Source: Adlercreutzia faecimuris
GTDB taxonomy: Bacteria > Actinomycetota > Coriobacteriia > Coriobacteriales > Eggerthellaceae
Direction: 5' to 3'
DNA length: 64,000 bases
NCBI RefSeq assembly: GCF_022669055.1
Contig: NZ_JAJMLW010000002.1
Location: forward strand, 372,001-436,000
Position 1 is the stretch's first letter; each line of letters opens with the position of its first letter. The position numbers were made by a program, and so were the translations under genes. Positions 30,405 through 37,391 of this stretch are shown here, piece after piece. Under the pieces are notes generated by a model. It worked only from the letters and a program-made list of their open reading frames with translations, did not search any database and was not told the origin of the DNA.

Positions 30405-30530
30405 GTTTGTGGCTTTGAACTGGGGTTTCTTGATTCTTTATTCCTGTTGATTCGAGAGTAATTTAGTTGAACCCAGTTGACCGAAAGTTGCAAACCACTT
30501 GGAAAAGATGGACTTTGCAGAATTGAGAGC

Positions 30531-30557
30531 GAGCCGCCGGATAGAAACCGGCGGCTC
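30531..30557 (+). terminator. Rho-independent terminator downstream of guaA
   Basis: GAGCCGCCGG and CCGGCGGCTC arms around a seven-base loop, followed by TTCTT. It is 126 bases past the guaA stop. Confidence 0.8.
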
Positions 30558-30777
30558 TTCTTATCTGGCCAAACTTCATTCCCGACCCGGCGTTCTGCCG
30601 TTTTTTGCTGCTCTCGCTTCGACTGTATTCCACTGCATTCAACTCCGCTCATCTGGACGGGAAGGCGCCGAAGCTGCAAGCCACGTGGAACCGTCGGCTA
30701 GGAATAGAGAAACATCCCCTCATCCCCATTTGTTACCACTTTCCGATTTGTCGCGTTTTCGCCCCTCGAAAAGCAAG

Positions 30778-30960
30778 TTTCCCCAGCTCAGAAACGAGGA
30801 GTAAATTTTCGGCAGAATCGGCGTTTTCGGAGAGAATCCCTGCCTCTCAGAGACCGTCCGGGGCTCCCGATTCGAGGGCCGGAAGCCGGTGAATGCTGCG
30901 CGGTTTGCAATTTCCCGGGCCCGGCTTACTCCCCGCGCAAAGGAGGAGTATTTTTCCGGC
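30778..30960. repeat. Structured intergenic repeat related to the TGTGATAAGTC arrays
   Basis: TTTCCCCAGCTCAGAA at 30778-30793 matches the motif inside both arrays near the nuclease-like gene at 14 or more of 16 bases. Around it are GGAGTAAATTTTC (30798-30810), its inverted form GGCTTACTCC (30923-30932) and GGAGTATTTTTCC (30945-30957), in place of the TGTGATAAGTC units. It looks like a different subtype of the same element. Confidence 0.45.
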
Positions 30961-31012
30961 CCGGTAACACGGGGCCCGGCAGCCGGCGCGCCTCCGCATC
31001 AGGGCAAAGAAA

Positions 31013-31034
31013 ATGGCGGCACGAATGCCGCCAT
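31013..31034 (-). terminator. Rho-independent terminator of the XRE gene
   Basis: ATGGCGGC and GCCGCCAT arms with a six-base loop; on the minus strand it is followed by TTTCTTT. It lies 32 bases past the XRE stop codon. Confidence 0.8.
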
Positions 31035-31066
31035 CTGCGATCTATCGGGAAGGGTTCTCTGCCGCG

Positions 31067-31480
31067 CTATTCGAAGGTCGCCCTCCAGCGCTCGTACTCG
31101 TCCTGGGTCATCTCCCCGGCCTCCAGCTCGTCGAGCGCGCCCCTCCATGCCGCGAGGGCGGCACTCAGCTTCTGGGCGCCCTCCGCCTTGGGGTCGAGAG
31201 CGAGCGTCTCGCCGTCCACGGGCTTGAGGCCGAAGGCGTCCTCAAGCCTGAAGAGTGCCTCCAGCGCCTCGCGCGCCGAGGAGAGCTCGTAGTCGTCAAG
31301 GGCGGACATCGGCACCCCCAGGGCTTCAGACAGCGCTGCCAGGGTCTCCTGCGAGGGGTCCCGCAAACCCAGCTCGTAATTGCGGACGGCGGATTCCGCG
31401 AGGCCGATCTTCTCCGCGAGGCTCTTCTGCGTCAGCCCCTTCATCTTCCGATAGCGCCTTATGCGCTCGCCCCTGCTCAA
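31067..31480 (-). CDS. XRE family helix-turn-helix repressor of the element
   Basis: A 137-residue lambda-repressor-type regulator. The N-terminal HTH is typical: RIRRYRKMKGLTQKSLAEKI, then GLAESAVRNYELGLRDPS. A helical C-terminal half (ALEALFRLEDAFGLKP and an E-rich tail) may serve dimerisation. The start is TTG 31480, with GGAAGGA about 12 bases upstream; no ATG or GTG is closer. It is divergent from the Xis-like gene, and three GCAC-N6-GTGC dyads lie between them, so it is the natural candidate to bind these and the identical dyad at the parA promoter. Confidence 0.85.
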   Translation of the reverse strand: MSRGERIRRYRKMKGLTQKSLAEKIGLAESAVRNYELGLRDPSQETLAALSEALGVPMSALDDYELSSAREALEALFRLEDAFGLKPVDGETLALDPKAEGAQKLSAALAAWRGALDELEAGEMTQDEYERWRATFE

Positions 31481-31529
31481 TTCGACCCGCTTTCCTTCCG
31501 GTTCTTAACTTGTGCCTCGAATTCTATAA

Positions 31530-31614
31530 CAGCACGTTTCTGTGCGCAATCGCTTGACAGCACGATATTGTGCTGATAAGGTCTGGAATCATCCAACCGC
31601 ACGGATATGTGCTG
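31530..31614 (+). promoter_or_regulatory. Xis promoter with three operator dyads
   Basis: TTGACA at 31554-31559 with a -10 of the TAAGGT/GATAAG type at about 31576-31582. Three dyads of form GCAC-N6-GTGC are centred at 31538.5, 31566.5 and 31605.5. The middle one, CAGCACGATATTGTGCTG, overlaps the -35 and spacer, so binding there should block transcription. The same dyad recurs in the parA promoter. Confidence 0.75.
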
Positions 31615-31630
31615 TTTAGAAAGGACGGAC

Positions 31631-31834
31631 ATGGCAGGACGGGAAAGAATGATGAAGGTGGACGAGGTGATGGAGCGCCTGGGCGTGTCTAAGGCGACGG
31701 CGTACCTGGTCATCAAACGCCTGAACGCAGAGCTTGAGGCCAAGGGGCTGCGCACCATACCCGGGAGGGTGAGCGAGAGGTACTTCGACGAGACTTACTT
31801 CTCACTGAAGGGGGCTGGCGAAGATGACATCTAG
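31631..31834 (+). CDS. Excisionase-like small HTH protein
   Basis: A 67-residue protein with a single winged-helix/MerR-like HTH: MMKVDEVMERLGVSKATAYL followed by VIKRLNAELEAKG, the layout of recombination directionality factors. ATG 31631 follows AAAGGA; an upstream frame (MCCLERTD) begins inside an operator and is less likely. It overlaps the first integrase gene by 11 bases, so excision factor and recombinase are coupled under the repressible promoter. The role is inferred from size and position. Confidence 0.7.
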   Translation: MAGRERMMKVDEVMERLGVSKATAYLVIKRLNAELEAKGLRTIPGRVSERYFDETYFSLKGAGEDDI

Positions 31835-32912
31835 GCAGGAGGCGAACGGCACATGGACGAGCCAGTTCCGCTACGAGGACGCCTACGGCCGCTCCCGCAG
31901 CAAGTGCAAGCGCGGGTTCGCGACCGAGGCCGATGCGGACCGGTTCGAGAGGCACTTCAAGGCCAGGGAGAGCAAGTCGCTCGACATCAGCTTCCTCGAC
32001 TTCATTGAGCTGTACGAGGACGACGTCGCCCCGCAGCTGAAGGAGAACACCTGGCGGACCAAGGAGTACATCATCAACGACAAGCTCGTCCCCTTCTTCG
32101 GGCCGATGATAATGACCGAGGTCACGACGCTCGACGCGGTCAGGTGGCAGAACGCCCTCCTGAAGGGCAACCCCAGGACGGGGCGGCCGTACACGGACAC
32201 CTACCTGCGCACGGTCAACAACCAGGCGGTCTCCATCTTCAACCACGCCGAGCGGTTCTACAAGCTCAAGCCGAACCCCTTCAAGAGGGCGCCGAGGATA
32301 GGATCCAAGATCGCGACCGATATGAGCATATGGACCAAGGAGGACTTCCTCCGCTTCTCCAGCACGCTCACGGGCCGACCCATCTACTTCATGGCGTTCG
32401 AGCTCCTCTACTGGGCCGGCATCCGCGTGGGCGAACTCCTGGCGCTCGTCCCCGACGACTTCGACCTCCGGAGATCGGAGCTGCGCATCACGAAGTCATA
32501 CCAGCGCATCAACCGCCGGGACGTGATAACGGACCCGAAGACGGAGAACTCGGTGCGGACCATATCTCTGCCGGAGTTCCTCCGGGACGAGGTGAGGGAC
32601 TTCGCCTTCGACCCGCCGGGCTTCGACCACGACGAGAGGATGTTCGCGGGCTTGACGAAGGCCTCGCTCTCCGCAGCACTGCGCGAGGGGGCGCAGGCGT
32701 GCGGCCTTGAGGTGATCCGCGTGCACGACCTGCGCCACAGCCACGTCTCTCTCCTCGTAGAAATGGGCTTCTCGGTGATCGCCATCGCGGAGCGGCTGGG
32801 GCACGACTCGACGGACATCACGCTCAAGTACGCGCACCTCCTCCCGAGCACGCAGCAGAAGATGGGCGAGGCCCTGAACGGCTACCAGGAGGCCGACGAT
32901 GAGCTGCTATGA
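31824..32912 (+). CDS. Tyrosine recombinase (integrase 1)
   Basis: A 362-residue site-specific recombinase of the phage integrase family. An N-terminal AP2-like arm-binding part (WTSQFRYEDAYGRSRSKCKRGF) and a core-binding SAM-like domain (about 60-150) precede the catalytic domain. Catalytic residues are visible: R201 in AGIRVGELL, K in DPKTENSVRTI, H301 and R304 in HDLRHSH, H in GHDSTDIT and nucleophile Y336 in KYAHL. It overlaps the xis-like gene by 11 bases and the following gene by 14. A close paralogue lies 360 bases further on. Confidence 0.93.
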   Translation: MTSRQEANGTWTSQFRYEDAYGRSRSKCKRGFATEADADRFERHFKARESKSLDISFLDFIELYEDDVAPQLKENTWRTKEYIINDKLVPFFGPMIMTEVTTLDAVRWQNALLKGNPRTGRPYTDTYLRTVNNQAVSIFNHAERFYKLKPNPFKRAPRIGSKIATDMSIWTKEDFLRFSSTLTGRPIYFMAFELLYWAGIRVGELLALVPDDFDLRRSELRITKSYQRINRRDVITDPKTENSVRTISLPEFLRDEVRDFAFDPPGFDHDERMFAGLTKASLSAALREGAQACGLEVIRVHDLRHSHVSLLVEMGFSVIAIAERLGHDSTDITLKYAHLLPSTQQKMGEALNGYQEADDELL

Positions 32913-33267
32913 CCACAACAGGGTCCGGTCTAAGACGATCGCGTTCCGGATCACGCCCGAGCTCAACGAGCAGATCAACCTGATCGTGGCCGCCAGCGGG
33001 ATGACGAAGCAGGACTACATCACGAGCAAGCTCCTAGACCTGGAGGTGACCATAGTCCCATCCACATACACTTACGCCGCCCTGCGCGACGAGATGCGGG
33101 AGGTCTGCCGGCAGCTGAACAGGATCAGGAACGGCTGCGAGCCGAGCGAGAGGCTCCTCGGGCTCTGCGAGAGGCTTTCCGACCTCTTCCTCGGCCTCAG
33201 ATGCGACGATGCGGGCTCCCAGATCGAGGACGAGGACGACATGGTGCGCAAGATGGAGAGGTGCTGA
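32899..33267 (+). CDS. Ribbon-helix-helix protein, MobC-like
   Basis: A 122-residue protein. Residues 10-50 (RSKTIAFRITPELNEQINLI, then a helix ending in MTKQDYITSKLL) fit a ribbon-helix-helix DNA-binding domain as seen in relaxosome accessory proteins and small recombination cofactors. The C-terminal half is helical and charged. It overlaps the stop of integrase 1 by 14 bases and ends two bases before integrase 2. Its position between two recombinases suggests a role in choosing or shaping the recombination complex rather than in transfer. That is inference. Confidence 0.6.
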   Translation: MSCYDHNRVRSKTIAFRITPELNEQINLIVAASGMTKQDYITSKLLDLEVTIVPSTYTYAALRDEMREVCRQLNRIRNGCEPSERLLGLCERLSDLFLGLRCDDAGSQIEDEDDMVRKMERC

Positions 33268-33269
33268 CC

Positions 33270-34343
33270 ATGGCCGCGCGCAGAGAGGAGAACGGGACGT
33301 GGAGCAGCTCGTTCCGCTACAGCGACTGGGAGGGCAAATCCAGGCTCAAGCATGCCAGGGGGTTCAAGGAAGAGGCCGAAGCCGACGCGTTCGAGCGGGA
33401 CTTCAAGCGCATGGCGTCGGGCAAGTCCGGGATGCCCTTCGAGGTGTTCGCGGAGAAGTACCTGGAGGACATCGAGCCGAGGGTTCGGCCCACCACGTAC
33501 GAGACGCGGGAGCGGATGATCCGCGTGAAGATCGTCCCCCTGTTCAAGGGAAGCCTGGTGTGCGAGATCACGTCGCTCGACGTGCTCCACGCCCAGAACG
33601 TCCTGCTCGCGCAGCGCAAGCCCGACGGAAGCGAGTACTCGCCGGTCTACATACGGCGCATAAGCGAGCAGGTATGGGGCATGTTCAACCACGCCGTGGA
33701 CAACTACGAGCTCGAAGAGAACCCCTGCAGGTCGCTGAGGCAGGCAGGGTCGAAGAAGAACGGCGAGATGAAGATCTGGAGCAAGGCCGAGCTCAACCTC
33801 TTCCTGGACGCGGTGTCCGACAAGCCGCTGATCTACTACGCGTTCGAGACGCTCTACTGGACCGGCATCCGTGAGGGAGAGCTCCTCGCCCTCACGCCCA
33901 CGGATCTCGACTTCCGGGCATGCACACTGACGGTGAGCAAGACCTATCACAGGCGCGGAGGGAAGGACGTCATAGGGCCGCCGAAGACCGCTTGCTCGTA
34001 CCGAACGATCTCGATGCCGCAGTTCCTCTGCGACGACCTTCAGAGGTTCATCCGCGACGTCGCCAAGACCCAGCCGGACGAGCGCATCTTCGCCGGGCTC
34101 AACAAGAAGAAGCTCCTCAGGGCGATGAGCAGGGGCTGCGCCGCATCCGGGGTGAAGGCCATCCGCGTCCATGACCTCAGGCACAGCCACGTGTCCACGC
34201 TCATCAAGATGGGCTTCTCCGTTGTGGCCATCGCCGAGCGGATGGGGCACGAGTCCTCGGATATCACGCTGCGTTACGCGCACCTCTTCCCGAGCGCTCA
34301 GGCCGAGATGGCGGACGCGCTGCAGGCGGCTAGGGGGAAATAG
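33270..34343 (+). CDS. Tyrosine recombinase (integrase 2, paralogue)
   Basis: A 357-residue integrase clearly homologous to the preceding one along its length, with the catalytic residues at the same numbers: R201 in TGIREGELL, K in PPKTACSYRTI, H301 and R304 in HDLRHSH, H in GHESSDIT and Y336 in RYAHL. All catalytic positions are intact, so it is not a decayed copy. It starts at ATG 33270, two bases after the ribbon-helix-helix gene. The N-terminus (MAARREENGTWSSSFRYSDW) parallels that of integrase 1. Both could be required together, as in some multi-recombinase elements. Confidence 0.92.
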   Translation: MAARREENGTWSSSFRYSDWEGKSRLKHARGFKEEAEADAFERDFKRMASGKSGMPFEVFAEKYLEDIEPRVRPTTYETRERMIRVKIVPLFKGSLVCEITSLDVLHAQNVLLAQRKPDGSEYSPVYIRRISEQVWGMFNHAVDNYELEENPCRSLRQAGSKKNGEMKIWSKAELNLFLDAVSDKPLIYYAFETLYWTGIREGELLALTPTDLDFRACTLTVSKTYHRRGGKDVIGPPKTACSYRTISMPQFLCDDLQRFIRDVAKTQPDERIFAGLNKKKLLRAMSRGCAASGVKAIRVHDLRHSHVSTLIKMGFSVVAIAERMGHESSDITLRYAHLFPSAQAEMADALQAARGK

Positions 34344-34351
34344 ATTTGCAT

Positions 34352-34362
34352 GGGTGTCCCAT
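34352..34362 (+). repeat. GGGTGTCCCAT, copy 1
   Basis: An 11-base motif eight bases past the integrase 2 stop. The same word recurs in direct orientation at 44093-44103 and inverted at 51375-51385, so copies 1 and 2 bracket the defence genes. Confidence 0.45.
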
Positions 34363-34427
34363 TTGCGGGCACCCTCCCTGCACCTCGGGCTATAGACTCG
34401 ATTAAAACGAGAGATTGCAAGGTGAAG

Positions 34428-34793
34428 ATGTTTCATGCAATGACAGAGCAGGAGATCGACGGCTTCGAGGACTACCTCGCGGATGTTCTATGCGTCTGGG
34501 ACTGCTATGAGCAGGAGTGGGTTGAGAAGGCTCCGGTAATCCTGCGATTCGAGAAGATGGATGTGCTTATCCAGCGACCTAGCGTTGGCGGTGATGCCAA
34601 GCTGTCTGTCCCTACTGCTGGTTCAGAAATCGGCTACCCGGAAAGCGGGAAGACCTGCAATGCGAGCGCCGATTCTTGCGTTTGCTGGCGGAGGGCCGAT
34701 CACTACTCGTTCCTAATTGGCCGCAAATTCAAGGGAAGGGAAATGCTTAGATTGGCCGTCTTCCAGAGGAGCAGGCAGGCCGCCGAACAATGA
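34428..34793 (+). CDS. Hypothetical protein
   Basis: A 121-residue protein I do not recognise. It starts at ATG 34428 after AAGGTGA. The N-terminal half is acidic and tryptophan/tyrosine-containing (EDYLADVLCVWDCYEQEW), the middle holds ILRFEKMDVLIQRPSVGG, and the end HYSFLIGRKFKGREMLRLAV looks like a beta-rich module. No signal peptide or membrane segment. It converges with the HEPN gene, 24 bases apart, and could be an immunity or regulator protein of that module, but nothing in the sequence shows this. Confidence 0.45.
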   Translation: MFHAMTEQEIDGFEDYLADVLCVWDCYEQEWVEKAPVILRFEKMDVLIQRPSVGGDAKLSVPTAGSEIGYPESGKTCNASADSCVCWRRADHYSFLIGRKFKGREMLRLAVFQRSRQAAEQ

Positions 34794-34817
34794 AACGCTA
34801 CGCATATGCGCTCAGCG

Positions 34818-35465
34818 TCATTCCGGGCTCGTTCTTTTCCACCACTTCCTTGGCACAATTTGGTCGTAGCCCTTATCCAATACGTCGAAGAGCAGATCGA
34901 CCTCTTTCGATTCTTCATGGCTCGGGAAGTGCTTCCGCGTGATTCCGAACTGCGTCTCGGCTTCCACCACAAAAGCCTCGCATTGCTCTAGGGCGTTGGT
35001 CACTAGGGTCATTTCCGCATAGCTGTATTTGCTGTCATCGCGCAGGTTGTCGAGTTGGAGATGGGCTAAACGCTGGTTTCTTATGTCCCTGAACGCCGAA
35101 GCGATACCGACTTTCGCGGCCTCCAGCTTCTCAGCGTAGAGACCCGGATCAGCAGCTCCCTCCTTGAACGAATCGAAGCGATTGAGCGTGAATGTGTCGT
35201 TGCCGAAAATGCTCTCTCTGTCAACAAGCCGCGCCAATCGAATCGTCATCTCATCGAGCAAAGAATCCTGTATTGTTGCCGACAAAACGCCGGCAACTCG
35301 GTTAAGCGCATCTACGCGTGCTTCGTCTTTGCAGAACATCTCTACGTAGTAGTTCTTAATCAGCTCGATTAGGAACAGCTCGTCCAGTAGACATGCCACG
35401 AGAAAGCCGATTTCGCTTCCATCGCCATATCTTTCTTCGCACTCTTTGAATAGACTCGATTGCAA
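34818..35465 (-). CDS. HEPN-like protein (AbiU2-type), putative RNase of the defence block
   Basis: A 215-residue all-helical protein. The motif RNQRLAH near residue 129 (R-x5-H) is the HEPN ribonuclease signature, preceded by long helices with ELIKNYYVEMF and a DEMTIRLARLVDRES segment as in AbiU2-like HEPN proteins. HEPN toxins cut RNA during phage infection in several defence systems. The start appears to be TTG 35465, because an in-frame stop closes the frame upstream and no better codon exists; GGGAG is about 13 bases away. It is the last gene of the minus-strand defence operon, 47 bases after the GmrSD gene. Confidence 0.65.
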   Translation of the reverse strand: MQSSLFKECEERYGDGSEIGFLVACLLDELFLIELIKNYYVEMFCKDEARVDALNRVAGVLSATIQDSLLDEMTIRLARLVDRESIFGNDTFTLNRFDSFKEGAADPGLYAEKLEAAKVGIASAFRDIRNQRLAHLQLDNLRDDSKYSYAEMTLVTNALEQCEAFVVEAETQFGITRKHFPSHEESKEVDLLFDVLDKGYDQIVPRKWWKRTSPE

Positions 35466-35512
35466 AGGTTCGCCAACTCCCTCCGTTCTCTAGCGCCACA
35501 GAAGACAGGGAG

Positions 35513-37363
35513 CTAGAACTCGACGTTGTCGAAGGTGAACGCCTTCAGCGCCAAATCGATGAGCTTTGTCGTGCGAGCTTCGATTTGGTCTCGCGTCCAC
35601 ATTTCCTCCGAAACCAGATCGTCGTTCAGGTTCAAGCCGTTTCGATAGCCCACATTGATGCCGTTTGAGTCTTGCCTGTCCCTCTTCTCGATGAAAGACA
35701 TGTTGCTTAGCTTGGAGTTGTATCCGGAGATAGTTAGATTGCCCAAGGTATGCACGAGCTCTGCCTGTATGCTCTCAGCCATCGCCTTGTCGCCATCTCC
35801 TACCATCTCGATCCAGTCCTTGGGGATGTTCTCGCCCTGAGGGAAGACGTGCTCGATCGTCCATACGTAGTTACCGGATGGATAGCGCTCCCAAAGGCCT
35901 TTCATCTCCTTGGTCACACTGGGCTCTGCCAGTGTGGTGAGAATGTACCGGGTCATGTCTGGATTAACGTCGTAGATAGGCCCCGCAAGCCTATCCTCGA
36001 ACGTCGCGTCGCTCGCGGATATGTCGACGAGCCTCTCCTTTACGTATCGCGCGACGCCCACGCCCGACAAGCCCTTGTCCTCGATGCTCTCACAGATGTT
36101 GATGAAGAGGCGCTCCAAGTCGCGCGTCGGCGGCGTGTCGGTGACATTGCGTCGCACGAAGAACAGCGTCAGCAACTCGACAGTCTTCGCAAGAGTGGCT
36201 TTATCGATTTCGAGCTCTCCCTGGCGCTTTATCAGGAACAGCAGGAGCAGATATGAGGGCACTCCTTGGGCTCTCGCCAATTCCGTGAGCTTAGCCTCGA
36301 CCCTCGCATCCATGCCCTCGCGGTTGACCCCGACTATCTGGGAGTAGATTGCGGAGTTCACGATGAGCTCGTCGAGCACGCTCAAAGCGCCCGACTCCTG
36401 CCCGATCCTCTTCTCGTAGATCTTCAGAAGGTTCGAGCGCGTGGCCACCGAGCCGAGGGGCAGCTGCGCCCCGCCCTCCTGAATGAACGGCTTATTCACG
36501 TCTCTGCGAAAAGCGTCGTAATTCTGGCGGAAGAATCGCTCTTGCGTAGTGTAGTCGTCTCCGAGATTTCGCAGCATCTCCTGCCACTGGTCGAAATAGT
36601 AGTCGAGCTCGTTCTCATCTGCATCTGCCACTCTCGCGAGAAGGGTGTTCTTGATCAGGTCGACGGCCGATAGAGGAACCCCGCGATTGTTCAGGGACGC
36701 GAATAGCGTATACGCGTCGGCATGGCTGTCGACGCTGATCTGGACGAGCACGGCCGAGCAAAGAAGCTGGCTCATCTCCAGAAGCTTCCTCACCGCCCGC
36801 TCATCGTCCATACCCTCGATTTCTTCCCCGATCCGGTCGTAGAAGTAGTCGAAGGCCTTTGACATCTTTCTCACGCCATAGTACTTAGGCTTCTGCACCA
36901 CAGCTTCAAGCCCAGCGTTCTCCTTGAGCGTCCATCTGTAGTCATCGAGGTTGTGGTTCTGAACCTGCGGCACAACACGGCTTTTACCTTTGTCGGCCTT
37001 TAGGATGAGCCTGTTTCTCAGCGGTCTGATGTCGTCTGAGTTCATGTCCTCGTCGATGGCACCCGGATGCTCGTTGAGCCTGGCGTAGAGGGCGGCTAGC
37101 AGGAGGCTGATGGTCGTCAGGCGTTGCTGGCCGTCAATGACCTCAAAGTTGATGATGTTGGTTTTGGGATCGATCTCGCTCTGTATGACGATGATGGAGC
37201 CGAGAAAGTAGCCAGGGTCGTTGTCGAAGACATCATCGTAGAGGTTGCACCAATCTCGCTGCCCCCACGTGTACTCGCGTTGATACCGCGGGATATTGTA
37301 AACCTTCAGCGCGTCTGTAGAGAGGATGTCGGCTATAGAAGGGTCGCTGACGTTCTTGATCAT
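35513..37363 (-). CDS. GmrSD-type DUF262/DUF1524 defence protein
   Basis: A 616-residue protein of the GmrSD/type IV-like restriction group. The DUF262 (ParB-like nucleotidase) domain shows IPRYQREYTWGQRDW near residue 25, GYFLGSIIVI, and VIDGQQRLTTISLLLAAL near residue 75. The C-terminal DUF1524 domain has the HNH-type TIEHVFPQGENIPKDW near residue 505 and LGNLTISGYNSKLSNMSF after it. GmrSD enzymes use NTPs to cut modified phage DNA; SspE and BrxU are relatives. It starts 28 bases after the ISP gene stop and is followed by the HEPN gene, so it is part of a defence operon. Confidence 0.85.
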   Translation of the reverse strand: MIKNVSDPSIADILSTDALKVYNIPRYQREYTWGQRDWCNLYDDVFDNDPGYFLGSIIVIQSEIDPKTNIINFEVIDGQQRLTTISLLLAALYARLNEHPGAIDEDMNSDDIRPLRNRLILKADKGKSRVVPQVQNHNLDDYRWTLKENAGLEAVVQKPKYYGVRKMSKAFDYFYDRIGEEIEGMDDERAVRKLLEMSQLLCSAVLVQISVDSHADAYTLFASLNNRGVPLSAVDLIKNTLLARVADADENELDYYFDQWQEMLRNLGDDYTTQERFFRQNYDAFRRDVNKPFIQEGGAQLPLGSVATRSNLLKIYEKRIGQESGALSVLDELIVNSAIYSQIVGVNREGMDARVEAKLTELARAQGVPSYLLLLFLIKRQGELEIDKATLAKTVELLTLFFVRRNVTDTPPTRDLERLFINICESIEDKGLSGVGVARYVKERLVDISASDATFEDRLAGPIYDVNPDMTRYILTTLAEPSVTKEMKGLWERYPSGNYVWTIEHVFPQGENIPKDWIEMVGDGDKAMAESIQAELVHTLGNLTISGYNSKLSNMSFIEKRDRQDSNGINVGYRNGLNLNDDLVSEEMWTRDQIEARTTKLIDLALKAFTFDNVEF

Positions 37364-37391
37364 ATATTTTTCCTAATCGCATGTATTCGAA

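Larger units (their letters stand above)
30405..31004. other. Gene-free left boundary of the integrative element
   Basis: No convincing gene lies here. The first 75 bases are sharply AT-richer than guaA. An imperfect inverted repeat lies at 30405-30498 (GTTTGTGG and AACTGGGG against ACCCAGTT and CAAACCAC). The guaA terminator, and from 30778 a structured repeat related to the arrays at 17.8 and 19.1 kb, follow. The left attachment site is expected at or near the guaA 3' end, but the matching right site is outside the window. Confidence 0.4.

Noticed and set aside
34428-34793. Assigning the small protein before the HEPN gene as its antitoxin
   Set aside because: It is on the opposite strand and convergent, without nucleotidyltransferase or other antitoxin motifs.
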